Below the pieces are notes generated by a model. The model made no database searches, was not told where the DNA came from, and saw nothing but the letters and a program-made list of their open reading frames with translations. Made by a program: the position numbers and the translations under genes. This document shows positions 1 to 8,761 of a DNA stretch of 64,000 nt, piece by piece (positions within the stretch are counted from its first letter, which is position 1; every line of letters starts with the position of its first letter). The DNA is from Vulcaniibacterium thermophilum (GTDB taxonomy: Bacteria; Pseudomonadota; Gammaproteobacteria; Xanthomonadales; Xanthomonadaceae). The stretch spans positions 155,250 through 219,249 of the forward strand of contig NZ_VOHJ01000001.1 in the NCBI RefSeq assembly GCF_007923255.1, given 5' to 3'.

Positions 1-604
1 TGTAGGTGCCCGCCGGCACGACCGCGTCGTTGGCGTAGAAGAAGCTCATGCAGCTCTCGCGCCACGAGTTGTCTCCGAACGTCGCGAGCGTCTGCACGCC
101 GCCGTTGAAGCTCCCGGCCGGCACAGGCTGCGCCGTTCCGGCGCCGTCACTGTTGCCGCTGGTGGTCCAGCGGATCTGGCCGATCGGGATGGCGTCGCCG
201 AGGCCGTTGCCGAGCGAGGGCGGCGTCGTCACCGTAAGCGTCGCTGTCCCCGACTCCCGCCTCGGCAGCCGGTAGAAAAACCCGACGTAGACCTGGTTGG
301 GATTGCAGAACAGGTAGTTGTCCCAGTGGCTGATCTGCTGCGGGGTTCCGCCATTGACGGCCATCGCCAGGTCGGTCCCATTGCCGACCTGGGCGGCCGG
401 GATCGCCAGCGATACCATGTTGACCGTGGTGTTCGCTTGCAGCGTGTCCTCGTCGCTGCTGTACGGCGTGCCGTTGTAGCCACCGGTGCCCACGCGCAGA
501 TAGATCGCGCGCGGCCCGGGCGAGATGGTGACGGTGAACGCGTTCGCCAGGCACGGCAGCGCCAGCGCGGTCACCAGCAACGCAGGCCGCACGCGGCGGA
601 GCAT
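1..604 (-). CDS. secreted protein, tandem paralogue, 3' end outside window
   Basis: Reads from an ATG at 604 to the left edge, 201 codons without a stop, so the C-terminus is missing here. A signal peptide is visible: basic RRVRP, then LLVTALALPCLANA. The mature part shares YLRVG, an NTxVN segment followed by PAAQVGNGT, and AVVPAGTY with the neighbour at 659-1279, so the two are tandem paralogues. This copy has two cysteines in the mature part (FCNP and ESCM) that the neighbour lacks; a disulfide is possible. Composition (Gly, Thr, Asn, Val rich, few charges) suggests a beta-rich exported or fimbria-like protein, which is inference; no family was recognised. It lies 54 bases behind its paralogue, past a hairpin with a T-run, so expression is probably reduced read-through. 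Confidence 0.75.
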   Translation of the reverse strand, partial: MLRRVRPALLVTALALPCLANAFTVTISPGPRAIYLRVGTGGYNGTPYSSDEDTLQANTTVNMVSLAIPAAQVGNGTDLAMAVNGGTPQQISHWDNYLFCNPNQVYVGFFYRLPRRESGTATLTVTTPPSLGNGLGDAIPIGQIRWTTSGNSDGAGTAQPVPAGSFNGGVQTLATFGDNSWRESCMSFFYANDAVVPAGTY

Positions 605-621
605 CGGGACGTCCTCGCGAG

Positions 622-650
622 AAAAGGCCGCCGGCATGGGACCGGCGGCC
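622..650 (-). terminator. intrinsic terminator between the two secreted paralogues
   Basis: A perfect 9-bp stem (GGCCGCCGG at 626-634 pairing with CCGGCGGCC at 642-650) with a 7-base loop is followed, on the minus strand, by four T residues (622-625). It lies 8 bases past the stop of the 659-1279 gene and before the next start at 604, so it probably attenuates rather than abolishes transcription into the second paralogue. Confidence 0.7.
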
Positions 651-658
651 TTCACGAC

Positions 659-1279
659 TTACGGCATCGACGCGGTGTAGGTCACGCGGCCGTTCTGGGT
701 GTTCACGCCGCCGTAAGTACCGGGGGCGACGACCGCCGCGTTGCTGTAAGTGTACGTCCACTGCGCGCCGCGGTTGATGACGCGGCCGGACGTCGGGGTC
801 AGGTTGAGGCTGGTGGTCGTGCCGTCGGCCAGGGCCGGATGCATGAGCTGCTCGCTGACACCCGCCAGGCTGGCCACCGAGGTGGCGATCGCGGCGTAGG
901 AGATCGTGTCGCCCGCACCGTTGCTGAGCGCGCCGGTGGTGGTGGACGAGAAGGTGATCGCGCCGCCGTTGCCGATCAGGCGGGCGGTGACGGTGCCGTT
1001 GCCGAGGTCGCCGGAAGCGGCGGTGGCCGCGACCGCGGTGCCGTTGCCCACCTGCGCGGCCGGCACGTTGAAGTCGATCAGGTTGACCGCGGTGTTGTTG
1101 GCCATGGCGTTACCGGCGCCCACGCGCAGGTAGAGCACGCGCGGCACGGTGATCTGGAAGTCGAGCCGCGCATTGGCGGTCAGGGCGCCGTTGCCGGTGA
1201 CGAAGTTGGACTCGGCATGGGCGAGGAACGGAGCGGCCAGCAGAGCGGCCGCCAGCAGAGACTTCTGGAAAACGCGCAT
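659..1279 (-). CDS. secreted beta-rich protein, tandem paralogue
   Basis: 206 codons from the ATG at 1279, chosen over an in-frame upstream start because it begins a clean signal peptide (MRVFQKSLLAAALLAAPFLAHA) and has GGGG about 8 bases upstream. The mature protein is rich in Thr, Asn, Ala and Gly, has no cysteine, and ends in VTYTASMP. It shares YLRVG, PAAQVGNGT and a PGTY motif near the end with the downstream partial gene. The layout (small, exported, alternating hydrophobic/Thr strands) resembles fimbrial or surface beta-sandwich proteins, but I recognise no named family. A consensus-like sigma-70 promoter and a CRP-type site lie upstream, leaving a leader of about 108 bases. Which surface structure it serves cannot be told from the window. 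Confidence 0.8.
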   Translation of the reverse strand: MRVFQKSLLAAALLAAPFLAHAESNFVTGNGALTANARLDFQITVPRVLYLRVGAGNAMANNTAVNLIDFNVPAAQVGNGTAVAATAASGDLGNGTVTARLIGNGGAITFSSTTTGALSNGAGDTISYAAIATSVASLAGVSEQLMHPALADGTTTSLNLTPTSGRVINRGAQWTYTYSNAAVVAPGTYGGVNTQNGRVTYTASMP

Positions 1280-1393
1280 TACGGTAACCCCCTGTGGATG
1301 GAAGCCGGGCTCGGCCTGGGCCGGCGGTAGGTCCGGCGCCACCCCGGCGGCCGATTGCGAACGGCGTCACATCGGCTTGCGGACCAAGCGCGA

Positions 1394-1422
1394 AATCTAA
1401 AAGGACGTGATTGGCGTGTCAA
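1394..1422 (-). promoter_or_regulatory. sigma-70 promoter for the secreted paralogues
   Basis: On the minus strand, TTGACA (1417-1422) is a perfect -35 box and TAGATT (1394-1399) a good -10 box, separated by 17 bases. The predicted start near 1387 would leave a leader of roughly 108 bases before the ATG at 1279. This is the only AT-rich patch in the divergent space before map. Confidence 0.65.
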
Positions 1423-1432
1423 ACCTTTGTCT

Positions 1433-1448
1433 TGTGATTGTGATCACG
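1433..1448. promoter_or_regulatory. CRP/Clp-type binding site
   Basis: TGTGA-N6-TCACG matches the CRP consensus TGTGA-N6-TCACA in nine of ten positions; xanthomonad Clp uses the same consensus. The centre (1440.5) lies about 53 bases upstream of the predicted start of the secreted-protein promoter, roughly where an activator would sit, though not at the classical -41.5 or -61.5. Binding is inferred. Confidence 0.5.
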
Positions 1449-1556
1449 TAATGACGCGCTTCCGTCGCGCCGTGGAGGCGACGGGGTGCCGTCGCCCGCC
1501 CGCAGCCCCAGGTGGCCACCGGACGGCGGCCGGGCGAAATCGGCGATACTTGCCGG

Positions 1557-2333
1557 ATGCCCGTGACCCTGAAGACTCCCGAAGAGATCGAGAAGATGCG
1601 CGCCGCCGGCCGCCTGGCGGCCGAGGTGCTGCAGGTGGTGGCCCCGCACGTCCGCCCCGGCGTGACCACCGCCGATCTGGACCGCATCTGCCACGATCAC
1701 ATCGTCAACGTGCAGAAGGCGATCCCGGCCAACGTCGGCTACAAGGGGTTTCCGGCGTCGATCTGCACCTCGGTCAACAACGTGATCTGCCACGGCATCC
1801 CGAGCCCGGCGAAGGTGCTGAAGGACGGCGACATCCTCAACATCGACGTCACCGTCATCAAGGACGGCTGGCACGGCGACACCAGCCGCATGTACTTCGT
1901 CGGCACGCCCTCGGTGATGGCCCGGCGCCTGGTGGAGGTCACGCGCGAGGCGATGTTCCGCGGCATCCGCGCGGTCCGGCCGGGCGCGACGCTCGGCGAC
2001 ATCGGCCATGCGATCCAGAGCTTCGTCGAGAGCGAGCGCTTCTCGGTGGTGCGCGAGTACTGCGGCCACGGCATCGGCCGGGTCTACCACGAGGAACCGC
2101 AGGTCCTGCACTACGGGCGGCCCGGCGAGGGGCTGGTGCTCAAGCCGGGGATGACCTTCACCATCGAGCCGATGGTGAACGAGGGCAGCCGGCATACCCG
2201 CCTGCTTCCGGATGGCTGGACCGTGGTGACCAAGGACCGGAAGCTGTCCGCGCAGTGGGAGCACACGGTGGCCGTCACCGAGGACGGCGTGGAGATCCTC
2301 ACCCGTCTGCCGGGCGACGACAACGACCTATGA
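1557..2333 (+). CDS. map: type I methionine aminopeptidase
   Basis: 258 aa, usual length for a type I enzyme. It removes the N-terminal Met from nascent proteins in the cytoplasm and needs two metal ions. The M24 metal ligands are present: NIDVTV and GDTSR (two Asp), GHGIGR (His), TIEP (Glu) and a C-terminal [11 protein letters not shown] (Glu). The ATG at 1557 starts [14 protein letters not shown], the normal family N-terminus, so the longer in-frame start at 1512 was rejected. The stop overlaps the glnD start (ATGA), which suggests coupled translation. In many gammaproteobacteria map also precedes glnD. Confidence 0.96.
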   Translation: MPVTLKTPEEIEKMRAAGRLAAEVLQVVAPHVRPGVTTADLDRICHDHIVNVQKAIPANVGYKGFPASICTSVNNVICHGIPSPAKVLKDGDILNIDVTVIKDGWHGDTSRMYFVGTPSVMARRLVEVTREAMFRGIRAVRPGATLGDIGHAIQSFVESERFSVVREYCGHGIGRVYHEEPQVLHYGRPGEGLVLKPGMTFTIEPMVNEGSRHTRLLPDGWTVVTKDRKLSAQWEHTVAVTEDGVEILTRLPGDDNDL

Positions 2334-4942
2334 CCGACGCGACGGCCGGGCAGGCGGTCGGCTCCCAGGACGCGGGGAACTGGGCGGCACGGACCCGTGC
2401 CTGGCTCGCCGAGCACGACGCCGCCCTCGCGGCGCGCTTCGGCGCCGAGGTCCAGCTCGATGCGCTCACCGCCGCGCGCGCGGCGGCCGCCGACCGCGTG
2501 GTGCTCGAGGCCTGGCGCCGCTGCATCGCCGACGACGCGCCGCTGGCGCTGTTCGCGGTGGGCGGGTACGGCCGCGGCGAGCTGTTCCCGCACTCCGACA
2601 TCGACCTGCTCGTGCTCGCCGACGAGGACGCGCAGGCGCGCCACCGCGAGGCGCTCGGCTGCTTCTTCGCGATGCTGTGGGACGTGCGCCTGCCGGTCGG
2701 CCATGCGGTGCGGTCGCCTGCGGCGTGCACGGAAGCGGCCGCCGACGACATCACGGTGCTGACCGCGATACTGGAGGCGCGCCAACTGGCGGGCCTTGCG
2801 TCCGCGCGCGAGGCGCTGCGGCAGGCGATCGCGCCGGAACGGGTGTGGCCGGCGCGCGCGTTCTTCTTCGCCAAGCGCGACGAGCTGCGCGCCCGCCACG
2901 CGCGCTACGGCGACACCGCCGACAACCTCGAACCGAACGTGAAGGAGGGCCCCGGCGGCCTGCGCGACCTGCAGACGCTGCGCTGGATGGCGCTGCGCAT
3001 CGCCGGCACGCCCGACCTGCAGTCGCTGGTGGCGCTGGGGCAGCTCGGCCAGGACGAATACGCCACGCTCGATCGCCAGCGGCTCGTGCTCTCGCGGCTG
3101 CGCTTCGGCCTGCATCTGGTCGCCGGCAAGCGCGAGGAGCGCCTGCGCTTCGACCACCAGAAGGCGCTGGCCGCGCGGCTGGGCCACGTGGACGATGCCG
3201 ACACGCTCGCGGTCGAGCGGATGATGCAGGAGTTCTACCGCGCCGCCGCGCTGGTGATCCGCATCGGCGACCGCCTGCTGCAGCGGTTCGAGGAGCAACT
3301 GGAAGGCGAGGGCGCGCCGACGCCGATCGACGATGCGTTCGAGCTGCGCCGCGGCTACGTCGCCGCGCGCGATCCGCGATGGCCGCGCACGCCGGCCGAC
3401 GTGTTCGCGCTGTTCTCGGTCTGGGCCGGACGCGACGACGCCCGCGGCCTGCATTCGCGTACCGCGCGCGCGCTGGCCGAAGCGTTGCCATCGATCCCGG
3501 CCTACGACGCCGCGCCGCCGGAACTGCGCGCGCGCTTCCTGCAACTGCTGCGCGGCCCGCAGCCGGTGGAGTCGTTGACGCGGATGGCGCGGCTGGGTGT
3601 GCTCGGCCGCTGGATTCCGGCCTTCGCGCAGGTCTCCGGCCGCATGCAGTTCGACCTGTTCCATGTCTACACGGTCGATCAGCACACGCTGGCGGTGCTG
3701 AAGAACCTGGCGGCGTTCGCCTCGGGCGAGCGCGACGAGCGCTTCGCGGTCGCGCACGAAGTCTGGCCGCAATTGCGCAAACCGGAGCTGCTGCTGCTCG
3801 CCGGTCTGTTCCACGACATCGGCAAGGGCCGGGGCGGCGATCATTCCGAGCTCGGCGCGGTGGACGCGCGCGCGTTCTGCGAGGCGCATGGGCTGTCGGA
3901 AGCCGACACCGCGCTGGTCGAATGGCTGGTGCGGCATCACCTGCTGATGTCGGTGACCGCGCAGAAGCAGGACATCGCCGACCCCGAGGTGATCCACCGC
4001 TTCGCGTCGAAGGTGGCCGACCGCGAGCGGCTCGACCATCTCTACCTGCTCACCTGCGCCGACATCGCCGGCACCTCGCCGAAGCTGTGGAACGCCTGGA
4101 AGGACCGGCTGCTGGCCGATCTGCACACCGCCACCCGACTGGCGTTGCGGCGAGGGCTGGAGAACCCGGTGGCGGAGGCCGAGCGCAGCGCCGAGACGCG
4201 CGCGCAGGCCGCCGCGCTGCTGCGCGCGCAGGGCGTCGCCGACGCGGAAATCGAAACGCTGTTCGCGCGCATGCCGGAGGTGTCGTTCCAGCGCGCGCGG
4301 CCGGATCAGATCGCCTGGCATGCCGAGGTCATCCGCGACGCCGCGGCCGGCGACACCCGCGTCGCCGTGCGGGCGCTCGGGGCGCAGCAGACCGCGTTCG
4401 AGGTGTTCGTGCATTCGCCCGATCGCGACGGCCTGTTCGCGGCGATCGTCGCCACCCTCGACCGCGGCGGCTACGCGATCCAGCAGGCGCGCATCCTCGA
4501 CGGGCCGCACCACGCGGTGTTCGACACGTTGCTGGTGGTGCCGGTGGAGCCGCAGCGGGCGGTGCCGCCGGAAACCCTGCGCGCCGAGCTGGAACGCGTG
4601 CTGGCCGGCGCGCTCGAACACGTGCGCCCGCCGCGCCGCGCGCAGCCGCGCCATCTGCGCCATTTCCGCATCGCGCCGCAGATCGCCTTCGACGACGCGC
4701 CGAACGGGCGCACGCTGATGAGCCTGGTCTGCACGGACCGGCCCGGCCTGCTCGCCGATGTCGCGCAGACGCTGCGCGCCCAGGGCCTGCGCGTGCACGA
4801 CGCGCGCATCGCCACCTTCGGCGAGCGCGCCGAGGACGTGTTCCAGATCACCGACCGCGCCGATCGGGCGCTGGATCCCGCTCAACAGCAGGCGCTGCGC
4901 GAGGCGCTGATCGCCTGCCTCGACCCTGGAGTGAACCGATGA
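2330..4942 (+). CDS. glnD: [protein-PII] uridylyltransferase/uridylyl-removing enzyme GlnD
   Basis: 870 aa. Bifunctional sensor of glutamine that adds UMP to PII proteins when nitrogen is scarce and removes it when nitrogen is plentiful. Visible parts in order: nucleotidyltransferase motif [17 protein letters not shown] near residue 78, the HD hydrolase motif [13 protein letters not shown] near 495, and two ACT domains from about 687 and 793 (the second begins [18 protein letters not shown]). All catalytic motifs look intact. The start overlaps the map stop (ATGA), and its own stop overlaps the dapD start, so map-glnD-dapD reads as one operon. PII and glnA are not in the window. Confidence 0.96.
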   Translation: MTDATAGQAVGSQDAGNWAARTRAWLAEHDAALAARFGAEVQLDALTAARAAAADRVVLEAWRRCIADDAPLALFAVGGYGRGELFPHSDIDLLVLADEDAQARHREALGCFFAMLWDVRLPVGHAVRSPAACTEAAADDITVLTAILEARQLAGLASAREALRQAIAPERVWPARAFFFAKRDELRARHARYGDTADNLEPNVKEGPGGLRDLQTLRWMALRIAGTPDLQSLVALGQLGQDEYATLDRQRLVLSRLRFGLHLVAGKREERLRFDHQKALAARLGHVDDADTLAVERMMQEFYRAAALVIRIGDRLLQRFEEQLEGEGAPTPIDDAFELRRGYVAARDPRWPRTPADVFALFSVWAGRDDARGLHSRTARALAEALPSIPAYDAAPPELRARFLQLLRGPQPVESLTRMARLGVLGRWIPAFAQVSGRMQFDLFHVYTVDQHTLAVLKNLAAFASGERDERFAVAHEVWPQLRKPELLLLAGLFHDIGKGRGGDHSELGAVDARAFCEAHGLSEADTALVEWLVRHHLLMSVTAQKQDIADPEVIHRFASKVADRERLDHLYLLTCADIAGTSPKLWNAWKDRLLADLHTATRLALRRGLENPVAEAERSAETRAQAAALLRAQGVADAEIETLFARMPEVSFQRARPDQIAWHAEVIRDAAAGDTRVAVRALGAQQTAFEVFVHSPDRDGLFAAIVATLDRGGYAIQQARILDGPHHAVFDTLLVVPVEPQRAVPPETLRAELERVLAGALEHVRPPRRAQPRHLRHFRIAPQIAFDDAPNGRTLMSLVCTDRPGLLADVAQTLRAQGLRVHDARIATFGERAEDVFQITDRADRALDPAQQQALREALIACLDPGVNR

Positions 4943-5832
4943 GCATCGACAAGACGCCCGCCAAGCGCGTGCGGAAGAAGGCCGTGCCGAAAGGGCCGGG
5001 CCGCGAGGAACTGAAGTTCATGGTGGAGAGCGCGTTCGAGCGCCGCACCATGCTCACGCTCGACGAGATCGAGGGGTCCACCCGGCCGACCGTGGAGCGC
5101 GTGATCGCGGGCCTGGAGAGCGGCGAGTTCCGCGTCGCCGAGCCCGACGGCCAAGGCGGCTGGACGGTCAACGAGTGGCTGAAGAAGGCGGTGCTGCTGT
5201 ACTTCCGCGTCAACGACATGCAGGTGATCGATGCGCAGCCGGCGCCGTTCTGGGACAAGGTGCCGGCGCGCTTCGGCGGCTTCGGCGAGAACGACTTCCG
5301 CAAGCTCGGCGCGCGCGTGGTGCCCGGCGCGATCGCGCGCCGCGGCGCCTACATCGGCAAGGACGTGGTGCTGATGCCGAGCTTCGTCAACATCGGCGCC
5401 TACGTCGGCGAGGGAACGATGGTGGACACCTGGGCCACGGTCGGTTCCTGCGCGCAGATCGGCAAGCACTGCCACCTGTCCGGCGGCGCCGGCATCGGCG
5501 GCGTGCTGGAGCCGCTGCAGGCCTCGCCGACGATCATCGAGGACCATTGCTTCATCGGCGCGCGCTCGGAGATCGTCGAAGGCGTGGTGGTCGGCCACCA
5601 CAGCGTGATCGGCATGGGCGTGTTCATCGGCCAGAGCACGCGCATCTACAACCGCATGACCGGCGAGATCGGCTACGGCTACGTGCCGCCGTACAGCGTG
5701 GTGGTCTCCGGCCAGCTTCCGGCGAAGGACGGCTCGCACTCGCTGTACTGCGCGGTGATCGTCAAGCAGGTCGACGCCAAAACGCGCGCGAAGACGTCGA
5801 TCAACGATCTGTTGCGCGGCTTGGCGGAGTGA
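4939..5832 (+). CDS. dapD: 2,3,4,5-tetrahydropyridine-2,6-dicarboxylate N-succinyltransferase
   Basis: 297 aa. Uses succinyl-CoA to acylate tetrahydrodipicolinate in the succinylase branch of lysine and meso-diaminopimelate synthesis, feeding peptidoglycan. The C-terminal half is a left-handed beta-helix of hexapeptide repeats ([20 protein letters not shown], then [20 protein letters not shown]). About 20 N-terminal residues are Lys/Arg/Pro-rich ([15 protein letters not shown]), making it longer than the E. coli enzyme of about 274 aa. The ATG overlaps the glnD stop. dapE, the later desuccinylase, lies 740 bases downstream, so two of the four succinylase-branch genes are clustered. Confidence 0.96.
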   Translation: MSIDKTPAKRVRKKAVPKGPGREELKFMVESAFERRTMLTLDEIEGSTRPTVERVIAGLESGEFRVAEPDGQGGWTVNEWLKKAVLLYFRVNDMQVIDAQPAPFWDKVPARFGGFGENDFRKLGARVVPGAIARRGAYIGKDVVLMPSFVNIGAYVGEGTMVDTWATVGSCAQIGKHCHLSGGAGIGGVLEPLQASPTIIEDHCFIGARSEIVEGVVVGHHSVIGMGVFIGQSTRIYNRMTGEIGYGYVPPYSVVVSGQLPAKDGSHSLYCAVIVKQVDAKTRAKTSINDLLRGLAE

Positions 5833-5838
5833 GTTTTG

Positions 5839-5969
5839 CCACGGATCGGCACGGATGAACGCGGATCGATGCCTCGCGCGTACAGGCAGCGCCGGGACGG
5901 CCCCGCGACGGCAGACGCTGATAACGCAGTAGGAAGAAGGGATCCGCGTTCATCCGCGAAAATCCGTGG
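5839..5969. repeat. long palindromic intergenic element (CCACGGAT family), copy 1
   Basis: Two 29-base arms, 5839-5867 and 5941-5969, form an inverted repeat with 24 of 29 positions matching; the ends are CCACGGAT and ATCCGTGG. The 73-base centre carries no gene. A related, more decayed element lies at 52430-52539. It fills nearly the whole gap between dapD and the ArsC/Spx-like gene, and in RNA it would fold into a large hairpin. Confidence 0.8.
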
Positions 5970-6004
5970 CTGAACTCCCCTGTCTGCACCGAGGAAATCG
6001 AGAG

Positions 6005-6361
6005 ATGGTGACCCTGTACGGCCTCGCCAACTGCGACACCTGCCGGAAGGCGCGCAACTGGCTGACGCGCTTCGGCATCGAGCACGCGTTCGTGGATTAC
6101 CGCGAGCAGCGCGTGGCGCCGGAGACACTGGTCGCGTGGAAGGACGAGCTGGGCGGCTGGGATGCGATGGTCAACAAGGCCTCGCCGACCTGGCGCAACC
6201 TGCCGCCGGCGCGCAAGACGCCCGGTTCCGACGCCGAGTGGAAGCTGCTGCTGAAGGAGTACCCGCAGTTGATCCGCCGCCCGGTGGTGGTGACCGACGA
6301 CGGCGCAGTGACCCAAGGCTTCAGCGACAACGGCTTCAAAAAGCGGTTCGGCGTGGCGTAG
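6005..6361 (+). CDS. ArsC/Spx-family thioredoxin-fold protein (YffB-like)
   Basis: 118 aa. Thioredoxin fold of the arsenate reductase/Spx family. The motif CDTCRKARNWL near residue 10 holds a C-x-x-C pair, and the C-terminal PVVVTDDGAVTQGFSDNGF is the family signature. E. coli yffB has the same fold and also sits directly before dapE, so a YffB-type glutathione-linked reductase is more likely than a true arsenate reductase; its substrate is unknown. The ATG at 6005 was preferred to the longer frame from 5966 because it begins at the first beta strand (VTLYGLANC). No ars genes are nearby. Confidence 0.88.
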   Translation: MVTLYGLANCDTCRKARNWLTRFGIEHAFVDYREQRVAPETLVAWKDELGGWDAMVNKASPTWRNLPPARKTPGSDAEWKLLLKEYPQLIRRPVVVTDDGAVTQGFSDNGFKKRFGVA

Positions 6362-6547
6362 GGCGGGTCTCGACCCGCCGACAACGGGCTGGGGAGATGG
6401 GATGCGGTCCGTAGGTCGGGCTGAGCGCAGCGAAGCCCGACGCCGGGCCGGTGCGTGAGAGGGATGGGAGTGTTGGGCTTCGCCTTCGGCTCAGCCCAAC
6501 CTACGGATTCACTCCTGACGGGCGGGTCTCGACCCGCCGACAACGGG
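6361..6547. repeat. composite repeat: 28-base direct repeats around an inverted repeat
   Basis: A 28-base sequence beginning GGGCGGGTCTCGACCCGCC occurs identically at 6361-6388 and 6520-6547; each copy contains its own hairpin (GGCGGGTC/GACCCGCC). Between them, 6409-6441 and 6472-6506 form an imperfect inverted repeat with ends CCGTAGGT and ACCTACGG. The 187-base unit fills the gap before dapE. It looks like a composite of two short palindromic repeat families rather than an IS, since it holds no open frame of note. Confidence 0.8.
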
Positions 6548-6574
6548 CGGGTCCCACCGCCCTGCGGAGATGCG

Positions 6575-7708
6575 ATGAGCGACGTGTTCGACCTCACCTG
6601 TGAGCTGATCGCGCGGCCTTCGATCACGCCCGACGACGCCGGCTGCCAGGGGCTGATCGCGCGGCGGCTGGAAGCCCGCGGATTCCGCTGTGAAGCGCTG
6701 CGCTTCGGCGCGGTCGACAACCTGTGGGCGGTGCACGGCGAGAGCGGTCCCACGCTGGTGCTGCTCGGCCATACCGATGTGGTGCCGCCGGGGCCGCGCG
6801 AGGCGTGGTCGAGCGATCCGTTCGTGCCCCAGGTGCGCGACGGCCTGCTGTACGGCCGCGGCGCGGCCGACATGAAGGGCAGCGTGGCGGCGTTCGTGGT
6901 GGCGCTGGAGCGCTTCGTCGTCGCGCATCCCGGGCACACGGGCCGGGTCGCGCTGCTGCTGACCTCGGACGAGGAGGGCGACGCCATCGACGGCGTGCGC
7001 CGGGTCGCCGAGATGTTCCGCCAGCGCGGCGAGCGCATCGACTGGTGCGTGACCGGCGAGCCCTCCTCGAAGGCGACGCTCGGCGACCTGCTGCGCGTCG
7101 GGCGGCGCGGTACGTTGTCGGCGACGCTCACCGTGCACGGCATCCAGGGCCACGTGGCGTATCCCGAGAAGGCGCGCAATCCGATCCACAAGGCGTTGCC
7201 GGCGCTGGCGGAACTCGCCGCGCGGCGCTGGGACGAGGGCTACGAGAGCTTCCCGCCGACCAGCCTGCAGATCAGCAACGTGCACGCCGGCACCGGCGCC
7301 AACAACGTCATTCCCGGCGAGCTGCAGGTGCTGTTCAACCTGCGCTTCAACCCGCACTGGAGCGCGCCGCGCCTGGAACAGGAATGCGAGGCGGTGCTGC
7401 GCGCGCACGGGCTCGACTACGCGATCCACTGGCACCGCGGCGGCGAGCCGTTCTACACGCCCGAAGGCCCGCTGCGCGCCGCCGCGCGCGAGGTGCTGGC
7501 GGCTTTCGCCGGCAGCGCACCCGACGAGAGCACCGGCGGCGGCACGTCGGACGCGCGTTTCATCGCGCCGCTTGGCGCGCACTGCGTCGAGATCGGCCCG
7601 GTCAACGCCAGCATCCACAAGGTCGACGAGCACGTGCGGGTGGCCGATCTGGAGCGGCTGCCCGCGCTGTACCTCGCCTTGATCGAGCGCCTGCTGCTGC
7701 CGTCCTGA
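6575..7708 (+). CDS. dapE: succinyl-diaminopimelate desuccinylase
   Basis: 377 aa, normal length. Hydrolyses N-succinyl-L,L-diaminopimelate to L,L-diaminopimelate and succinate in lysine and peptidoglycan synthesis. M20 peptidase motifs are all visible: [11 protein letters not shown] (His and Asp), GRGAADMKG (bridging Asp), SDEEGD (catalytic and metal Glu) and [11 protein letters not shown], with a later His in ASIHKVDEH. The ATG at 6575 was chosen over a frame opening at 6455, which would read through the repeat element. It follows the ArsC/Spx-like gene, as in E. coli yffB-dapE, and converges on mutY with only 9 bases between stops. Confidence 0.96.
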   Translation: MSDVFDLTCELIARPSITPDDAGCQGLIARRLEARGFRCEALRFGAVDNLWAVHGESGPTLVLLGHTDVVPPGPREAWSSDPFVPQVRDGLLYGRGAADMKGSVAAFVVALERFVVAHPGHTGRVALLLTSDEEGDAIDGVRRVAEMFRQRGERIDWCVTGEPSSKATLGDLLRVGRRGTLSATLTVHGIQGHVAYPEKARNPIHKALPALAELAARRWDEGYESFPPTSLQISNVHAGTGANNVIPGELQVLFNLRFNPHWSAPRLEQECEAVLRAHGLDYAIHWHRGGEPFYTPEGPLRAAAREVLAAFAGSAPDESTGGGTSDARFIAPLGAHCVEIGPVNASIHKVDEHVRVADLERLPALYLALIERLLLPS

Positions 7709-7717
7709 GCGGCGCGG

Positions 7718-8761
7718 TCAGGCTTCGCGCGCGAGCAGGCGGCGGATCGGCGCCGGCATCCCGTACTCCGGCAGCGCGAGCGGTTCGACCCAGCGCAGGT
7801 CGTCGGCATCGCGCACCCCGGGCGGCGCCGCGACGCCGCGCAACCGCCGCGGATGCAGCCGCAGGCGGTAGTGGCTGAAGCCGTGTTCGATCGGCGGCAA
7901 GGGCTCGGCGTCGCGGCAAACGCGCCCGTGCGCGGCCAGCCACGCGGCCGCCGCCGCCTCGTCGTCGAACTGCGGCAGCGACCACAGCGCGGCCCACACG
8001 CCGGTGGGCGGCCGGCGCGCCAGCAGCACGCGGCCGGACGCGTCCTCCAGCCACAGCAGGATGGCCTCGCGCTGCGGCAATGCCCTGTTCGGCCGCGGCG
8101 TCGGCAGTTCGGCGGTGCGGCCCTCGATGCGCGCCACGCAGTCGGCCTGCAGCGGGCACAGCGCGCAGGCCGGATCGCGGGTGCAGATCGTCGCGCCGAG
8201 ATCCATCTGCGCCTGCGTGTAGTCGGCCAGCCGCGCGTGCGGCAGGTGCGATTCGGCCAGCGCCCACAGCCGCTTCTCCACCGCCGGCAGTCCGGGCCAG
8301 CCGTCGATGCCGTGATAGCGCGCCAGCACGCGTTTGACGTTGCCGTCGAGGATCGCGTGCCGCTCGCCCCAGGCCTGGGTGAGGATCGCCGCGGCGGTGC
8401 TGCGGCCGATGCCGGGCAGTGCGGTCAGCGCCTCGGGATCGCGCGGCAGTTCGCCGCCGTGCCTGTCCATGCACACGCGCGCCGCCGCGTGCAGATTGCG
8501 CGCGCGGCTGTAGTAGCCCAGCCCCGACCACAGCGCCAGCACCTGGTCCAGCGGTGCGGCGGCGAGCGCGGGCAGGGTCGGCAGCGCGTCGACGAAGCGC
8601 AGGAAGTAGGGGATCACCGTCCTCACCTGCGTCTGCTGCAGCATGATCTCCGACAGCCAGACGCGGTACGGCGTGCGCGGGTGCTGCCACGGCAGATCGT
8701 GGCGGCCGGAGACGTCGAACCAGCGCAGGAGGCGAGCGGCGAAGTCGTCGCGCGCGGTCAT
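7718..8761 (-). CDS. mutY: A/G-specific adenine glycosylase MutY
   Basis: 347 aa. Removes adenine mispaired with 8-oxoguanine in base excision repair. It has the helix-hairpin-helix ALPGIGRSTAAAIL followed by the catalytic Asp region (DGNVKRVLARY), the catalytic Glu in LSEIMLQQTQV, and the four-cysteine iron-sulfur motif CTRDPACALCPLQADC (C-x6-C-x2-C-x5-C). The C-terminal NUDIX-like domain (REAILLWLEDASGRVLLARR onwards) reads the 8-oxoG. The ATG overlaps the stop of the AsmA-like gene upstream (ATGA), so it is probably cotranscribed from ftsY. Confidence 0.95.
   Translation of the reverse strand: MTARDDFAARLLRWFDVSGRHDLPWQHPRTPYRVWLSEIMLQQTQVRTVIPYFLRFVDALPTLPALAAAPLDQVLALWSGLGYYSRARNLHAAARVCMDRHGGELPRDPEALTALPGIGRSTAAAILTQAWGERHAILDGNVKRVLARYHGIDGWPGLPAVEKRLWALAESHLPHARLADYTQAQMDLGATICTRDPACALCPLQADCVARIEGRTAELPTPRPNRALPQREAILLWLEDASGRVLLARRPPTGVWAALWSLPQFDDEAAAAAWLAAHGRVCRDAEPLPPIEHGFSHYRLRLHPRRLRGVAAPPGVRDADDLRWVEPLALPEYGMPAPIRRLLAREA

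Noticed and set aside
2111..4885. A 924-codon open frame on the minus strand opposite glnD
   Set aside because: It is the antisense shadow of a high-GC gene: His/Arg/Gln-rich composition, no motifs, and glnD on the other strand is complete with all catalytic motifs.
6005..6361. True arsenate reductase ArsC
   Set aside because: No ars genes nearby; the CDTC motif and the position before dapE match the YffB-type protein.
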